A stretch of 64,000 nt of DNA. It comes from Alisma plantago-aquatica (Eukaryota > Streptophyta > Magnoliopsida > Alismatales > Alismataceae). Shown here piece by piece: positions 35,601 through 47,430 of this stretch. A model generated the notes under the pieces. That model was not told the DNA's origin and made no database searches. It saw only the letters and a list, made by a program, of their open reading frames with translations. The stretch is from the NCBI GenBank assembly GCA_963693085.1, contig OY856410.1, positions 885,654,335 to 885,718,334 of the forward strand. Reading direction: 5' to 3'. Positions within the stretch are counted from its first letter, which is position 1. The number at the start of each line of letters is the position of its first letter. The position numbers were made by a program, and so were the translations under genes.

Positions 35601-36720
35601 AAATAGGCTTTCCCTTAGTGAAAGCTTGGATTCATATACTGTTGAGTATATGCATTCATAGGATTGGTTGTGGGGCATACCCTGGAAGGAGTGTGGCTAC
35701 GAGCTGTAGTTCAATTTCACTAGTGTCGTAACATGTACCAAGACTTCTACTATTTGACTATATGTCAAAGGTTGCAGTTGACTAGTAATGTCTCTGTTGT
35801 GTACTCATGTACTGACCACAAGGTTTGGTGAGGTCGTGGATCCTGACTCTTCCATGGATCTTGTTTGGCATTGATTTCAACTTAGTAGTGGTCGATTGGA
35901 TTTGGGTGGTACGACTCAAGTCCTCAGGGCATAATAAAATATGTAATCAGTCGTCTAGTATACTTAGGATGAAATATGAAAATATTGGATGAGGCCTTAT
36001 TTTCTTTCATACAGTATAGCTGGAAGTAAACATACATGTTCTCCATATTCCTTTTATGATGATGAGATGTTTCACAGTCCACTTGCAATTGCTTATATTG
36101 TTAGTAATGATTATCAAATTATCATATTTCTAGCTTTACTTCTATTCTTTCTTACCTTATTTGTGCTAATAATAGTGTTGGTGGAGAGCTATATCTCCCT
36201 CTGAGATTTGGATCTCACCCCATAGGTTCTCCACATCTTTTAGGTGGACGTGCATGAGGAGGTAGAGATTGTACAGTTGAGGTAGAACAACAGTAAGAAG
36301 GATAGAAGTTGATAAGGTTGGATGTGCTGCTAGTCTTTTTGGTGTAGAGTCCTAGAGTCGTCCCTATACACTCAGGTCTTTGGGATGGTGTCTGGGTGTT
36401 TTTTGTAGATGTGCTTTCGATACGTGGTTATAGCTTGTGTGCCCCTTTTTGATGTAAAAATATAGTAGATATGTATATATGGGACAAGTGTTTCTTGTAA
36501 CGGGTTGATGGTATACGTGGTAAGATTGTATTGATGTAAGAACATTATGATACATGTTATGTGATTCAAGTGTCCTGGGAGGACTTATATGAAAAGGTTT
36601 TTGCAGCTTTGGTGCGTAATGGAAATGGTTTTAATTTTTAGTGTTTCTGGTAATTTGCTTGTTGAGTTTTGTTTTCGCATATAAGTTGGAGTTATCTTAG
36701 TTTGGTTTGTGGCGCGAGCA
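32692..36720 (+). repeat. 5' LTR of element B
   Basis: Begins TATAAGACCCCTGACCTGAG (TG mutated to TA) and ends GTGGCGCGAGCA. It aligns throughout with 41496-45573. It carries repeated GTC(G/A)CGACC-type words (33060-33310 and 34520-34870), a GGGTTATATAACACTTAA motif at 34063 and a CTTGGTAAGTG site at 33675. Confidence 0.9.
33678..33683 (+). other. Conserved GTAAGT (possible splice donor) in the LTR of B
   Basis: CTTG|GTAAGT matches a plant 5' splice site. The same position is kept in B's 3' LTR (42458), E (7118, GTAAGC), G (474, GTAAGT) and A (27813, GTAGGT). Paired with the TGCAG before gag it could define a leader intron. This is inference from conservation only. Confidence 0.4.
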
Positions 36721-36732
36721 TTACAATTTGGT

Positions 36733-36744
36733 TGGTATCAGAGC
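36733..36744 (+). other. Primer-binding site of element B (tRNA-Met)
   Basis: TGGTATCAGAGC, the standard initiator tRNA-Met primer site of plant gypsy and copia elements, 12 bp inside the 5' LTR. Confidence 0.9.
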
Positions 36745-36832
36745 TTTAGGTTTTCCGAGTCTATAGGGACCTAGGACTAGGGTTTGTGTCTATTTTGTGT
36801 CCACTAGTCTATCTTATAGTGATTTCTGCTTA

Positions 36833-36837
36833 TGCAG
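36833..36837 (+). other. Conserved TGCAG before gag (possible splice acceptor), element B
   Basis: TTTCTGCTTATGCAG|AAG, pyrimidine-rich and ending in AG, lies 21 bp before the gag ATG. Element A has CATCTCATGCAG|AAG ending at 31437, 19 bp before its ATG. Splicing is inferred, not shown. Confidence 0.35.
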
Positions 36838-36858
36838 AAGAAGTAGAAAATCTTAAAG

Positions 36859-38090
36859 ATGTATGGAAAACATGAAGAACATGCTACTAAAAGTAGTGTT
36901 GTTATACTAGATGGTGGTGTAAGGAACCAATCATGAGAAGATTGGGTGCCTGAGGTCCCCTAGTTTGACCCAACAATACTTGATAATCCTTCCTTTCAAT
37001 CTCTTTTTCAGTAGTTCATGGCTACTATGACGCATTTGGCAGACATGATTCCTGCACCTCAGCCTAGGGCACCAGTTCCCAATACAGAATCTTCAGGTAC
37101 TGGGAAGACTTTTGAGCAGTTTCACCGTAGTGGAGGATGTTGGGATGGCTAATCCAGCAGATGCAGATCTGTGGCTAATCTAGCTTGAGAAAGCCTTCAA
37201 GATCCTTAGCATCTGAGAGGATGATAAGGTGAAGCATGCAGTGTACCTTCTGAAGGGAAGTGCTAGCCATTAGTAGGCCATAGAAGAGGATAAGAGACTT
37301 GGTGATAAGGTAGGTTGGAGGATTTCTAGAGTGAGTTTGTTAGTCGGTACTTCCCACAGACCTATCTAGATGAGAAGATCAATCAATTTGAGCAGATCTA
37401 ATAGGGATCCATGTCTATCAATGAGTACGAGGCTAAGTTTATGGAGCTTTTACTATTCTGTTCTCACATGGCTGCTACGAATGATGAGAGCATCTGAAAT
37501 TTTGAGAAGGGGTTGAATGTTGAGTTGTCTACCCTGGGGATTACTTTAAAGAATCGAGAAAAGTTTTCCACATATGTGGAGTCTGTTTGGAGGATAGAGA
37601 GATATGTGATAGAGAAGCAAGAGGCAAGTGTAAGGAAGAGGCATGCACAATCTCAAGGACGGTCATTCAGAGGATTTAAGAAGCCGATGTTTTCTACATC
37701 GCCAGTACCACATAGGTTCACTGCATAAATGTAGTGTTCACCGAGTAAAGGTAGAGGTCATAGCCTTCCACCTACTGGAGCTCACAACACAATGTTAGTG
37801 TCAGTGATGGGGCCTTCTAGGCCATAGTTTAAAACTAGAGCTTGCCATAAGTGTGGGCAAGTAGAACATATGAGGAGGGAGTGCCTAATGAGAGACAGTG
37901 AGGTGACCCAAGAATTGAGACAGAGCCAGTAGGGATCACAGAGGTAGTAGATCAGTGGTGCATGAGGATGAGGACACGGTCAAGTGTCACATGCAGGATT
38001 GTCTGCTTAAGGAAGCAAAGTACGGGGACGACAATAGGAAATGAATAGATTCTACGCCATGAGTCAGTCAGAGGTAGTGGTCAACCCATG
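36859..38090 (+). pseudogene. gag of element B
   Basis: The Gag protein of a chromovirus, similar to that of A but more decayed. ATG at 36859 sits in the same AAAGATGT context as in A. Readable pieces include NPADADLWL-like sequence near 37155, YLLKGSASH near 37245 and ESVWRIERYVIEKQEASVRK (37579-37640). The zinc knuckle is intact at 37843-37890: CHKCGQVEHMRREC, the CCHC pattern that binds RNA. Several stops (near 36902, 37180, 37270, 37495 and 37725) show it is inactive. Confidence 0.8.
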
Positions 38091-38099
38091 AGTAGTGAT

Positions 38100-38482
38100 A
38101 GGATAGATGGAGTTATTTCAATCAAAGTTGTCTTCTTCTTACTTCATATCTATTTTGGTTGACCCAGGTGTAACACATTCTTTTATCACCCGTGAAGTGC
38201 TTAACAATTGTCTTTTGTCTGTTAGTCATAGGAGAGATACCTTTTGTTAGAAATCCCTCTAGTTGGTTATGTAGTGTTGCAGGAGGTGTGTCCTTCCTGT
38301 GTCCTTTCTTTTTCAGGGCACACATTCAAGTGGATGTCATACCACTTAATATGCATAGATTCAATGTAATCCTTGAATAATATAGAATGGTATTGGATTG
38401 TGGTTCCAAGCAGGTGACGTTTATAGATGGAGGTAAGACGTAGATCTTCCAAGGAGGTAGGAAGATTCTTCCTACGTGTCTG
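38100..38482 (+). pseudogene. Aspartic protease of element B
   Basis: Polyprotein-processing protease. The active-site block reads SILVDPGVTHSFITREV (38150-38200). Family members have D-S/T-G, and here the middle residue is Pro, so the active site is altered. Frame changes follow, with LWFQ-, VYRW-like remnants of the second half before RT begins at 38483. Confidence 0.65.
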
Positions 38483-39955
38483 GTGTCGGTGATGGTGGCG
38501 GGGATACAGTTGAGGCAGGGTTGCGAGGCATTCTTGGCACATGTGTTGAATACTGAGGTGAGGATTCCTAGTATTCAAGATGTGCTCGTTGTCAGAGAGT
38601 TTGGGGATGTGTTTCCCAAGGAGTTTCTAGGTGTTGCCCCACCCCGAGAGATTGATTTTGAGATCAATCTAGTTCCCGACATGCAACCGATAGCTCAGAC
38701 ATTGTACAAGATGGCTCTAGCTGAGATGGAAGAGTTGAAGAGACAGTTGCAAGAGTTGTTTGAAAAAGGTATTATCAGGCTGAGTATGTCACCATGGGGT
38801 GCTCCAGTGTTGTTCTTGAAGAAGAAAGATGGGTCCATGAGGCTGTGTATAGACTATCGACCGTTGAACAAGGTGATGATAAAGAACCAATATCCATTTC
38901 TGAGGGTAGATGACCTATTTGACCAACTGCATGGCGCGTCAATGTTCTCAAAGATAGACCAGAGGTCAGGGTATCACCAGCTAAGGATCAAGGAGGACGA
39001 CATACCTAAGTCATCTTTTAGGACAAGGTATGGTCACTATGAGTGTGTGGTTATGCCCTTCGGGCTAACCAATGCACCAACATCATTCACATACTTGATG
39101 AACAGAGTGTTCTAGTCATTTCTTGATCAGGTTGTGGTGGTGTTCATACATGACATCTTGATATATAGTGGTGACAGCCAGCAACATGAATAGCATCTCC
39201 GTCAGGCATTGACTTTGTTAAGGCAACATCAGCTTTATGCCAAGTTCAACAAGTGCGAGTTTTGGCTGGAAGAGGTAGGTTTTTTGGGGCATGTTATCTC
39301 TGGTGAGGGTGTTTGTGTGGACCCCAAGAATGTTGAATTCATGATAGAGTGGGAGCATCCAAAGACACCAATAGAAGTGTGTAGATTTCTGGGTTTGGCA
39401 GGCTATCACAGGCAGTTCATTAAAAACTTCAGTGCTATAGCTCTACCACTGACTAAGTTGACAAGGAAGGATGTGTCATTTGTTTGGGATGACAGATGTC
39501 AGCATGTTTTTCAGATGTTGAATGAGAATTTGATAAGTGCACCAATTTTGGTCTTAGCTGAGTAAGGAAAAGGATACATCATCTTTTGTGATGCGTCCAT
39601 GAATGGTTTGGGTTGTGTGCTGAAGCAGGACAATAATGTGGTTGTTTTTGCTTCTTGAAAACTCAAGAAACATGAGGAGAACTACCCAACCCATGACTTG
39701 GAGTTAGATACCATGGTTCATGCCTTGAAGACCTGGAGAAACTACAAGTGTTACGAGAAGTGTCATATCTTCATAAATCACAAGAACATAAAGTATATCT
39801 TCTCACAATAGGAGTTGAATATGAGGCAGCGACGCATGATGGAGTTAATCAAGGATTATGACTGCACAATTGATTACCATCTAGGGAATGTGAATGTCAT
39901 GGAAGATGTTTTGAGTAGGAAGTCCTCTTCATCATCATCTATAGAGAAAGTGTGA
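38483..39955 (+). pseudogene. Reverse transcriptase and RNase H of element B
   Basis: Copies element RNA into DNA. Open stretches 38483-39115 and 39209-39565 carry the gypsy RT blocks: [53 protein letters not shown] and [14 protein letters not shown]. The catalytic YxDD position (near 39150) reads FIHDIL, so the first Asp is replaced by His. A stop at 39113 lies just before it. RNase H follows with ISAPILVLAE, GLGCVLKQD and the YPTHDLELDT-like block near 39690, with stops near 39560 and 39655. Confidence 0.85.
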
Positions 39956-41457
39956 TTGTGTTCCTTGGCATGCCACAAGCGAGACATGCTGATCTCCCTA
40001 CGTCAAATGAATGTTAAGCTGGAAGTTTCCTTGCTAGAAGGATTTTTAGCACAGTTGTTGGTGAACCCCACACTAAGACAACACATCAAAGAGGCACAAA
40101 AAATTAATATTGTGATATAGAAGATTATATTAGAGTTCGGTAGTGAGAAGTGTGATGGTTTCCACAAATCAAATGACATGATAGTTTGTTACCATGGTAG
40201 AGTTGTGGTTCCTGATGTTGATGACCTAAGGAAGATGATTCTAGAAGATGCTCACTTGTCCATGTATGCTATACATCTAGGAAGCACCAAGATGTATCAC
40301 AATCTAAAAGACATGTATTGGTAGCCTGGCTTTAAACAAGATGTAGTTGAGTTCGTTGCAAGATGTGTTGTGTGTCAGTAGGTTAAGGTAGAGCACCAGA
40401 AGCCTGCATGGACTTGCAATCGTTTCCCATCCCACAATGAAAATGGGATCATGTGACTATGGATTTTTTGGTTGGTCTGCCTAGGACAACCAAAGGTCAT
40501 GATTCCATTCGGGTGATCTTTGATAGGTTGACCAAGTTAGCACATTTTCTTCATGTAAAAACAACATATACTACTGAGAAGCTTGCCTAGATCTATATGT
40601 CTGATAGAGGTCCTCAGTTCACAAGTCACTTTTGGGAGTGACTACACATAGCTTTGGGTACGCAGTTGAGGTTCAACGCTGCTTTCCACCCACAGATAGA
40701 TGGTTAGTCTGAGAGGACCATTTAGACCTTGGAGGATCTATTGAGAGCATGTGTTATTCAGTTTTGGGTAGTTAATATGTACAACTCAGTCTGATAGAGT
40801 TCTCTTACAATAATAGTTACCAATGAAGCATCGACATGGAACCTTATGATGCATTGTATGGGAGACATTGTAGGTCTCCATTGTGTTGGTATGAGATGGG
40901 AGAATACCAATTTCTTGGTCATGATCTTGTGCAGTGGACAGTAGAAAAGATCAAAGTGATTCAATAGTAGTTGAAGGAAGCACAGGACAGGCATAAGTCA
41001 TATGTAGATAATCGACATAGACCCTTGGAGTTCCAAGTGGGAGATAAAGTGTACCTCAAGGTCTCTCCTTGGAAAGGTTCTCTAAGGTTTGGGAAGAAGG
41101 GTAAGTTGGCTCCCAAGTTTATGAGACCTTACCATGTGGTGACACATGTTGGGAAGGTGGCCTACAAGTTGCAGTTGCCACCTAAATTGCACATGTTGCA
41201 TTTAGTGTTTCATGTGCACATGTTGAAAAAGTGTCATCCTGATATAGAGTTAGTGTCACATCCTATAGAGGTGGAGCTTGATGAGGATATGTCATATGTG
41301 GAAGGTCTAGTGTTGATCCTTGACAGAAGAGTGAAGAAGCTAAAGAAGAAAGACATAGTGCTTGTAAAGCTTTTTTTGGCATCACCATGGTGTTGAGGAA
41401 GAAATGTGGGTACTCGAGGAAGAGATGAGGAGGAAGTACCCCTCTCTTTTCTCTTAG
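39956..41457 (+). pseudogene. Integrase with C-terminal chromodomain of element B
   Basis: Integrase joins cDNA to the host genome; the chromodomain of chromoviruses is thought to steer insertion to marked chromatin. Visible in order: the zinc region near 40240-40380 (SMYAIHLGSTKMYHNLK and RCVVCQ), the core with TMDFLVGLPRTTKGHDSI (40458), SDRGPQFTSHFW (40600) and QIDG.SERTI (40693), then the C-terminal block FQVGDKVYLKVSPWKG and RFGKKGKLAPKFMRPYHVV. The chromodomain is spread over ELDEDMSYVEGLVLILDRRV (41276 on) and, after a frameshift, EEEMWVLEEEMRRKYPSLFS, ending in TAG at 41455-41457. Stops near 40320, 40380 and 40707 break it. Confidence 0.85.
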
Positions 41458-41481
41458 GATTTCGGGGGCAAAATCCTTGTT

Positions 41482-41490
41482 AGGGGTTTA
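41482..41490 (+). other. Polypurine tract region of element B
   Basis: AGGGGTTTA lies shortly before the 3' LTR start; GGGGGCAAAA is at 41464-41473. These correspond to the purine-rich stretch seen before the 3' LTR in chromoviruses; the exact primer is uncertain. Confidence 0.5.
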
Positions 41491-41495
41491 TGGCT

Positions 41496-44400
41496 TGTAA
41501 GACCCCTGACCTGAGTTTTGGGGTAACCCTATTTGCTTTGGCTTAATCATGTTTCTAGAACCTTGCTCTAATCTTTTAGATGTAATTAGGGATTTTGAAG
41601 AGCTTAAGTCTCCAATTTGAGCTTGTTTGGATGATGTTTGTTTTCTGTGCTAGTTTTGGTGCAAATTGCAAATTACCCATTTGTGGGGGTATTCTTATAA
41701 TTTTCCACCTCTAGAGTGTTCCTTTTCTCTCTTGGTCTCATTAGATAGAGATTAGTGCCTTGGGGCACCTTTTTTTACCCTTGTTTGAGTGGTGTCGCCC
41801 TTAGTGGTTGTAAGGGTTTCTAGGGTGGATATGTCTTGGCTTTGTGACCCTTGTTGGTTTGTCTCGACCTAGGTCATGACCTAGGGCTTGGTTGGAGGGT
41901 ATCATGGTCGAGACACCTTCCCTAGGTGTGGTTGTCATGACCAATATGGTCTTGGGTCAAGATGGGTGCTCATGAGAAGAGTGTCTTGGCCTACAATTTG
42001 TGGTAACCTTGTATCGCAACCTAGTGGTCCTTGATGGTGTGTCACGACCATAGGATGACTCCCTTGGTGTGTTCCAGTTGCAACATGAGGGTTGGATGTC
42101 CTAGGTGGTCGAGATCCAACCTAGAGTTTATCACCATGTCTTTCATGCATGGGTAAGGTGGCTGCATGTTGTCTTTTTTTAGGACAAGTGTCCCTTTGGT
42201 ACCTTGGAGTGTTGATGCCTCATCTTTTACCTTCTTTCTCATCTCCCTTGATACATAACCCCTTATCTCTCCATGCTTGTATCCCTTTCTTCCCTCCATC
42301 TTCTTCCTTCTCTTTTTCTTGACCTTGGAGCTTGGCAGAGCAAGGAGATCCAATGTTGGAGCTTGTTGGAGCAATGAGATCTGACCTTGGAGCTTTGGTG
42401 ATCGAACTCTTCTTGCATGTGGTGCTTGTGGTGATCATATCCCATCCTCAACCCTTGGTAAGTGTTTACATTTCTAGATGGTGTTTATTTTGATCTCTTA
42501 CCTCCATCTTCTTCTCTTTTCTTGGCCCTAGACCATGGTTCTTCCATGGTGGTCAGTTTGGGAGAGAAACTTCTCATCACAAGGGTCGTAGACCATGTTT
42601 TGACAAGGTAGACCCAAGTGTGAGGAGGGTTTCTCCTCTCTTTCTCCCTTTCCCTTTTGGTTCGTCCTAGAGCTTCCTTGCTTCTTTTTTTGGGCTAGCT
42701 TTGACCTTGGTACCTTCTTGTTCTTGAGGTGCTCTTGTGGCCGAGAGTGGAGCTTTTGGTGGAGCTTCTTCAACCCTTGGATCATGTTCTTGGAGCTCTT
42801 GATCTTAGAGCTTGGGATTCTTGGTGGTGATCTTCTTAAGGTGGGTTATATAACACTTAACCTACTCTATTATTGCACTTTTTTATATATGTTTACTACT
42901 ATCCTCTCTCTCAAAATTGTTCACTTATCATGCTAGTATATAGTGATAATCTCTAGTACTTGTTTGGTGGTGATAGTTTGGTTTGGTGGAAATTCGAACC
43001 TAATTTTCTTGTACCCATTTTTGATGGTTGATATGTTATAAAGACTCTTCCCTATTCTTTGACCTTGATCTTGCTCTCATGTATGATGGATATGTCCATA
43101 GAAGCTGTAGGGAGGTTAGGGACTATTTTGGTTACCTTAACCATGGTTTTCTCTTCCTTGGACAAGGTTCTCTCTTAGTGGTTTCTTAACCCATATCTTA
43201 GGGTTGTTGATGATCAGTTGCTTGAACCCTCCCTTCATGGTGACCATGGTTTTCTCCTTGGTTTTGGTTCTATTTGAGACCAAGATGTCATACCCTAGGT
43301 GTCGCAGTCAGGATATCCTAGATGTTGAGGTTGCAACATAGTGTCCTTTGGGTCGCAACATGCTGCTAGGTTGAGGTTGAGACATCCATGGGTCGTGACA
43401 GTTAGGAGTGGTTGGAGCTCTAGCTCTAGGTGTTGCGGTCATGACATGAACTATGTGGTGTGGTCGCGACCTAGTGGTTGGATGGTGGTCGAGACAGCCT
43501 TGAAGTCAAGATGATGATGGTAAGTTAGAACCTTAACCCTAGATGTCACAGGTGCGACATGGTCTAGGTGGAAGGGGTCATGATGCTACATGTGTTGCGG
43601 TCGTGACATTGACTAGGTTGGATGATCATGACCTAGTTGCTATGTGGTCAACACATGATGATGATGGTGGTTGAAGGGTGTACTTAGACACTTGATGATA
43701 CTCTTATATGTGTGTGATACATAGGTCTTGTATAGTGGTGTTTGTAATAACATCTAATCAACTCTAATGAGGTTCCTTAATCCAATATACTCCAAGTTGA
43801 TGGAGGTAAGTGAATCTAGGGTTGATGGTTGGACCTAGCTTGGTAAACCCTAATCGGCTAAGAAGAAACCCTAACCCTAATATTGTGCAATGAGACTTGC
43901 TTGTTTCTCCTTTGGGGAACGGTTATGATGTTATGTGGTTATCTCTCTTGCTTATGAACTTCTAACCATGCATGTTTTATGAGCTTGATAATCATAGCTA
44001 GTGTATGCTATGCTGATGAGACATGATAAAGCTTGAATGAGCTTTCAAGAGGCATGCTGAAACATTTGTGATACATGAATGATGAGATGAGGGATTGATA
44101 TCCCATAGCATGTGACTTTGGTATTGATGATGTGGTGAATGAAAATAATACAAGCATCATGTGGAGATAGTGTGAAAATCTCACACCCTATATGTTTATG
44201 TCTTCTGGAAGTATTCTATGCCCTTATATTTGTAGAGTTTGTTATGACTTTATACATTATAACTTGATTGATACTAAAAGACATTTAATTGACTTAACTA
44301 ATCAAGTAGCTTTGCCCTATGCCATAGATCCATCTCAGTGTCAGCATATGCTAGACGGTGAAATGGGCTTTCCCATAGTGAAAGCTTGGAGTCATATATT

Positions 44401-45573
44401 GTTGAGTATATGCATTCACAAGATTGGCAACAAGACATACCTCATAAGGAGTGCAGCTACAGGCCGTAGCTTAGTGATATGTTCCTTATGAGGTTTCATA
44501 TGATTGATTGTGGGCCATACCCTGGCAGGAGTGCGGCTGCGAGCCGTAGCTCAGTTTCACTAGTGTCATGGCCTATACCAAGGTGGATAGGACTTCTACT
44601 ATTTGACTATATGTCACTGGTTGCAGTTGATTGGTAATGTCCCTATTGTGTACTCATGTACTGACCACGAGGTTTGGTGAGGTTGTGGATTCTGGCTCTT
44701 CAATGGACCTCGTATGGCACCAATTTTGACTTAGTAGTGGTCGGTTGGATTTGGTGGTATGACTCAAATCGTTGGGGCATAATAAAATACAATCAACCGT
44801 GTAGTATACTTTCTTTGGATCAAATATGAAAATATGGGATTAGGCCTTGTTTACTTTCATTTAGTATAGCTGGTAGTAAACATACATGTTCTCCATAATC
44901 CTTTTATGATGATAAGATGTTTTACAATCCAATTGTAATTGATTATACTATTAGTAATGATTATCTTCTTATCTTAGTTGTAGCTTTAATTCTATTCTTT
45001 CTTACCTTATCTGTGCTAATAATAGTGTTGGTGGAGAGTTATATCTCCTGCATAGATTTGGATCTCACCCTGTGGGTTCTCCACATATTTTAGGTGGATG
45101 TGCACGAGGAGGTAGAGATCTTGTAGCTGAGGCAGAACAACATCAAGAAGGATAGTAGCTGATAAGGTTGGAAGTGTTGCTAGTCTTTTTTGGTGTAGAG
45201 TCCTAGAGTCATCCCTTTACACTCAGGTCTTTGGGATGGTGTCTGGGTGTGTTTTGTAGATGGGCTTTTGATACATGGTTATGGCTTGTGTGCCCCTTTT
45301 GATGTAAAGATATAGTAGATATGTATATATATGGAACATGTGTTTCTTTTAAAGGTTGATGGTATATGTGGTAAGAGTGTGTTGATGTAAGCACCTTATG
45401 ATACATGTTATGCGATTCAAGTGTCCAGGGAGGACTTATATGCAAAGGTTTATGCAGCTTTGGTGCTTAATGGAAATGGTTTTAATTTTTAGTATTTTTT
45501 GGTAATCCACTTTTTTAGTTTTGTTTCCGCATATAAGTTGGAGTTACCTCAATTTGGTTTGTGGCACAACACA
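41496..45573 (+). repeat. 3' LTR of element B
   Basis: Begins TGTAAGACCCCTGACCTGAG with the terminal TG intact and ends GTGGCACAACACA. It aligns over its length with the 5' LTR. Most differences are C/T or G/A, many at former CpG sites (for example GGTCACGACC versus GGTCGCGACC-like words). Confidence 0.9.
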
Positions 45574-45578
45574 TTAAC
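45574..45578. repeat. Right target-site duplication of element B (TTAAC)
   Basis: Matches 32687-32691. The protease region of A resumes directly after it. Confidence 0.85.
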
Positions 45579-46253
45579 CCGCAGGTCATGACATGTTAGA
45601 TGGAGTTATTTCATTCTGATTTGTCTTCTTAATGTTTTGTATCTATTTTACTTGATGCGGGTGCGGCATATTCTTTTATCAGTCCAGAAGTGATTGCTAG
45701 TTGCTCCTTACCTATTAATTGTAGACATGACAATCTTCATCTAGAAACTCCTTTAGTTGGCTCAGTAGATCTATAGGAAGTGTGTCCATTATGTGTTCTT
45801 TCTTTTTCAGGATGTAGCATTCAAGTGGATCTCTTACCACTTGATATGTATGGATTCGATGTGATCCTTGGGATGGATACTTTGGAAAGGTATCATGTGA
45901 TCTTGGACTGTAGTACCAAAGTGGTGACATTTGTCGATGGTGATGTTTTGTGGGTCTTCCAGGGTGATAGGAAGATTCTTCAAACATGTCTAGTTTCAGC
46001 TATGATAATAGAGAAGTGGATGAGATAGGGTTGTGATGCATTTTTAGCACATGTGGTAGATACCAAGGAAAAGATCCTAGTATTCGGAAATTCCAGTTGT
46101 ATAGGAGTTTGAGGATGTGTTTCCTGATGAATTTCCAGGTGTACCTCCTCCCAGAGAGATTGATTTTGATATCAATCTAGTTCCAGGTACCCAACCAATA
46201 GCACAGACACCGTATAGGATGCCACCATATGAGATGTAAGAATTAAAGAATAG
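45579..46253 (+). pseudogene. Aspartic protease and linker of element A
   Basis: Resumes element A after B. The region aligns with 38080-38760 of B (shared GATGGAGTTATTTCA near 45600). The active-site block reads LLDAGAAYSFISPEV (45651-45695), with D-A-G for the usual D-S/T-G. The second half is better kept: QVDLLPLDMYGFDVILGMDT (45817-45880). The RT leader follows (VPPPREIDFDINLVP-like, near 46140), with a stop near 46237 before the long RT frame. Confidence 0.8.
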
Positions 46254-47430
46254 TTGCAAGAACAACTTGAGAAAGGTTTTATTAGACCGAGCATGTCTCC
46301 TTGGGGTGCTCTCATTTTGATTGTAAAGAAGAAGGATGGATTGATGAGGTTTTGTATTGATTACCGACAGTTAAATAAGATGAAAATTAAGAATAAGTAT
46401 CCATTGCCATGTATAGATGACTTGTTTGATCATCTATGGGGTGCCACATTTTTCTATAAGTTAGATCTGAGGCCAGGTTATCATCAGTTGTGGATTAAGG
46501 CTAATGAACTATCTAAGTCAGCCTTTAGGATAAGGTATAGTCGTTATGAGTTTGTGGTTATGCCGTTTGGGCTAACCAATGCACCAGTAGAGTTTATGGA
46601 CATGATGAATAGGGTCTTAAGGCCCCATGTAGACCAGTTCGTGGTAGTGTTTATAGATGATATTGTTATCTACTCTAGAGATAGTCAACAACACGAGCAA
46701 CATCTATGTCAGGCTTTGATTTTTTTGATGCATCACTGGTTATATGCAAGGTTGAGTAAGTGTGAGTTCTGGTTAAAGGAATTGGCATTTGTATGGCATG
46801 TAATATCTACTAAAGGAGTCTATGTAGACCCAAAGAAATTGGAGTCAGTGATGGAGTGGGATCAACCAAAGACACCTACAGAGGTTTGCAACTTTATAGG
46901 TTTGGCACGATACTACATAAGGTTCATTAAGAACTTCAGTGCGATGGTGTTACCCCCTAACAAAGTTAACAAGAAAGGATGTGTCTTTTGTTTGGGATTA
47001 GAGATGTCAATGATCTTTTATGATCCTGAAGGAGAGATTACCTAGTGCACCATTATTAGTGTTGCTAGAACAAGGAAATGGTTCTATTGTTTTCTGTGAT
47101 GCATCTAAGAATGGTCTAGGTTGTGTGTTGATGCAAGATAAGAATGTGATTTCTTTTGGTTTGCGACAACTTCCTGTATGTTGGCAGCCATGGTCCATGC
47201 CTTGAAGATATGGAGACACTTCCTGTATGGCGAGACGTGTCAAATTTTCATCGACCACAAGAACCTGCAATACATCTTTTTGAAGCAAGAGATGAACATG
47301 CGAAAATGACGTTAGATGGAGTTAATCAAGGATTATGATTGTACCATAGATTACCATCTAGGTAAGGTGAATGTAGTGGTAGATGCCAAAAGTAGGAAGT
47401 CTTCTTCAACATCAACCTTTGTGAAGGCAT
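46254..47430 (+). pseudogene. Reverse transcriptase and RNase H of element A
   Basis: A 263-codon open frame (46254-47045) has all the main RT blocks: [54 protein letters not shown] and [20 protein letters not shown]. The catalytic motif is intact as [13 protein letters not shown] (near 46647-46685). It ends with [16 protein letters not shown] and then frameshifts. RNase H follows, with PLLVLLEQGNGSIVFCDASK (47040-47110) and GCVLMQDKNVISF, then breaks near 47210. It is the best-preserved pol segment of the window, but it is cut off from an intact Gag and integrase. Confidence 0.9.

Larger units (their letters stand above)
32692..45573 (+). mobile_element. Tekay/Del-like chromovirus B with complete LTRs
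   Basis: A full-length 12.9-kb + strand element: two LTRs of 4029 and 4078 bp, TTAAC duplications, tRNA-Met primer site, gag with CCHC knuckle, protease, RT, RNase H, integrase, C-terminal chromodomain and a polypurine tract. A hand comparison of the first 240 bases of the two LTRs gives roughly 8% difference, mostly transitions. All coding parts contain stops, so it is inactive. It is the youngest level of the D<C<A<B nest. Confidence 0.9.
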
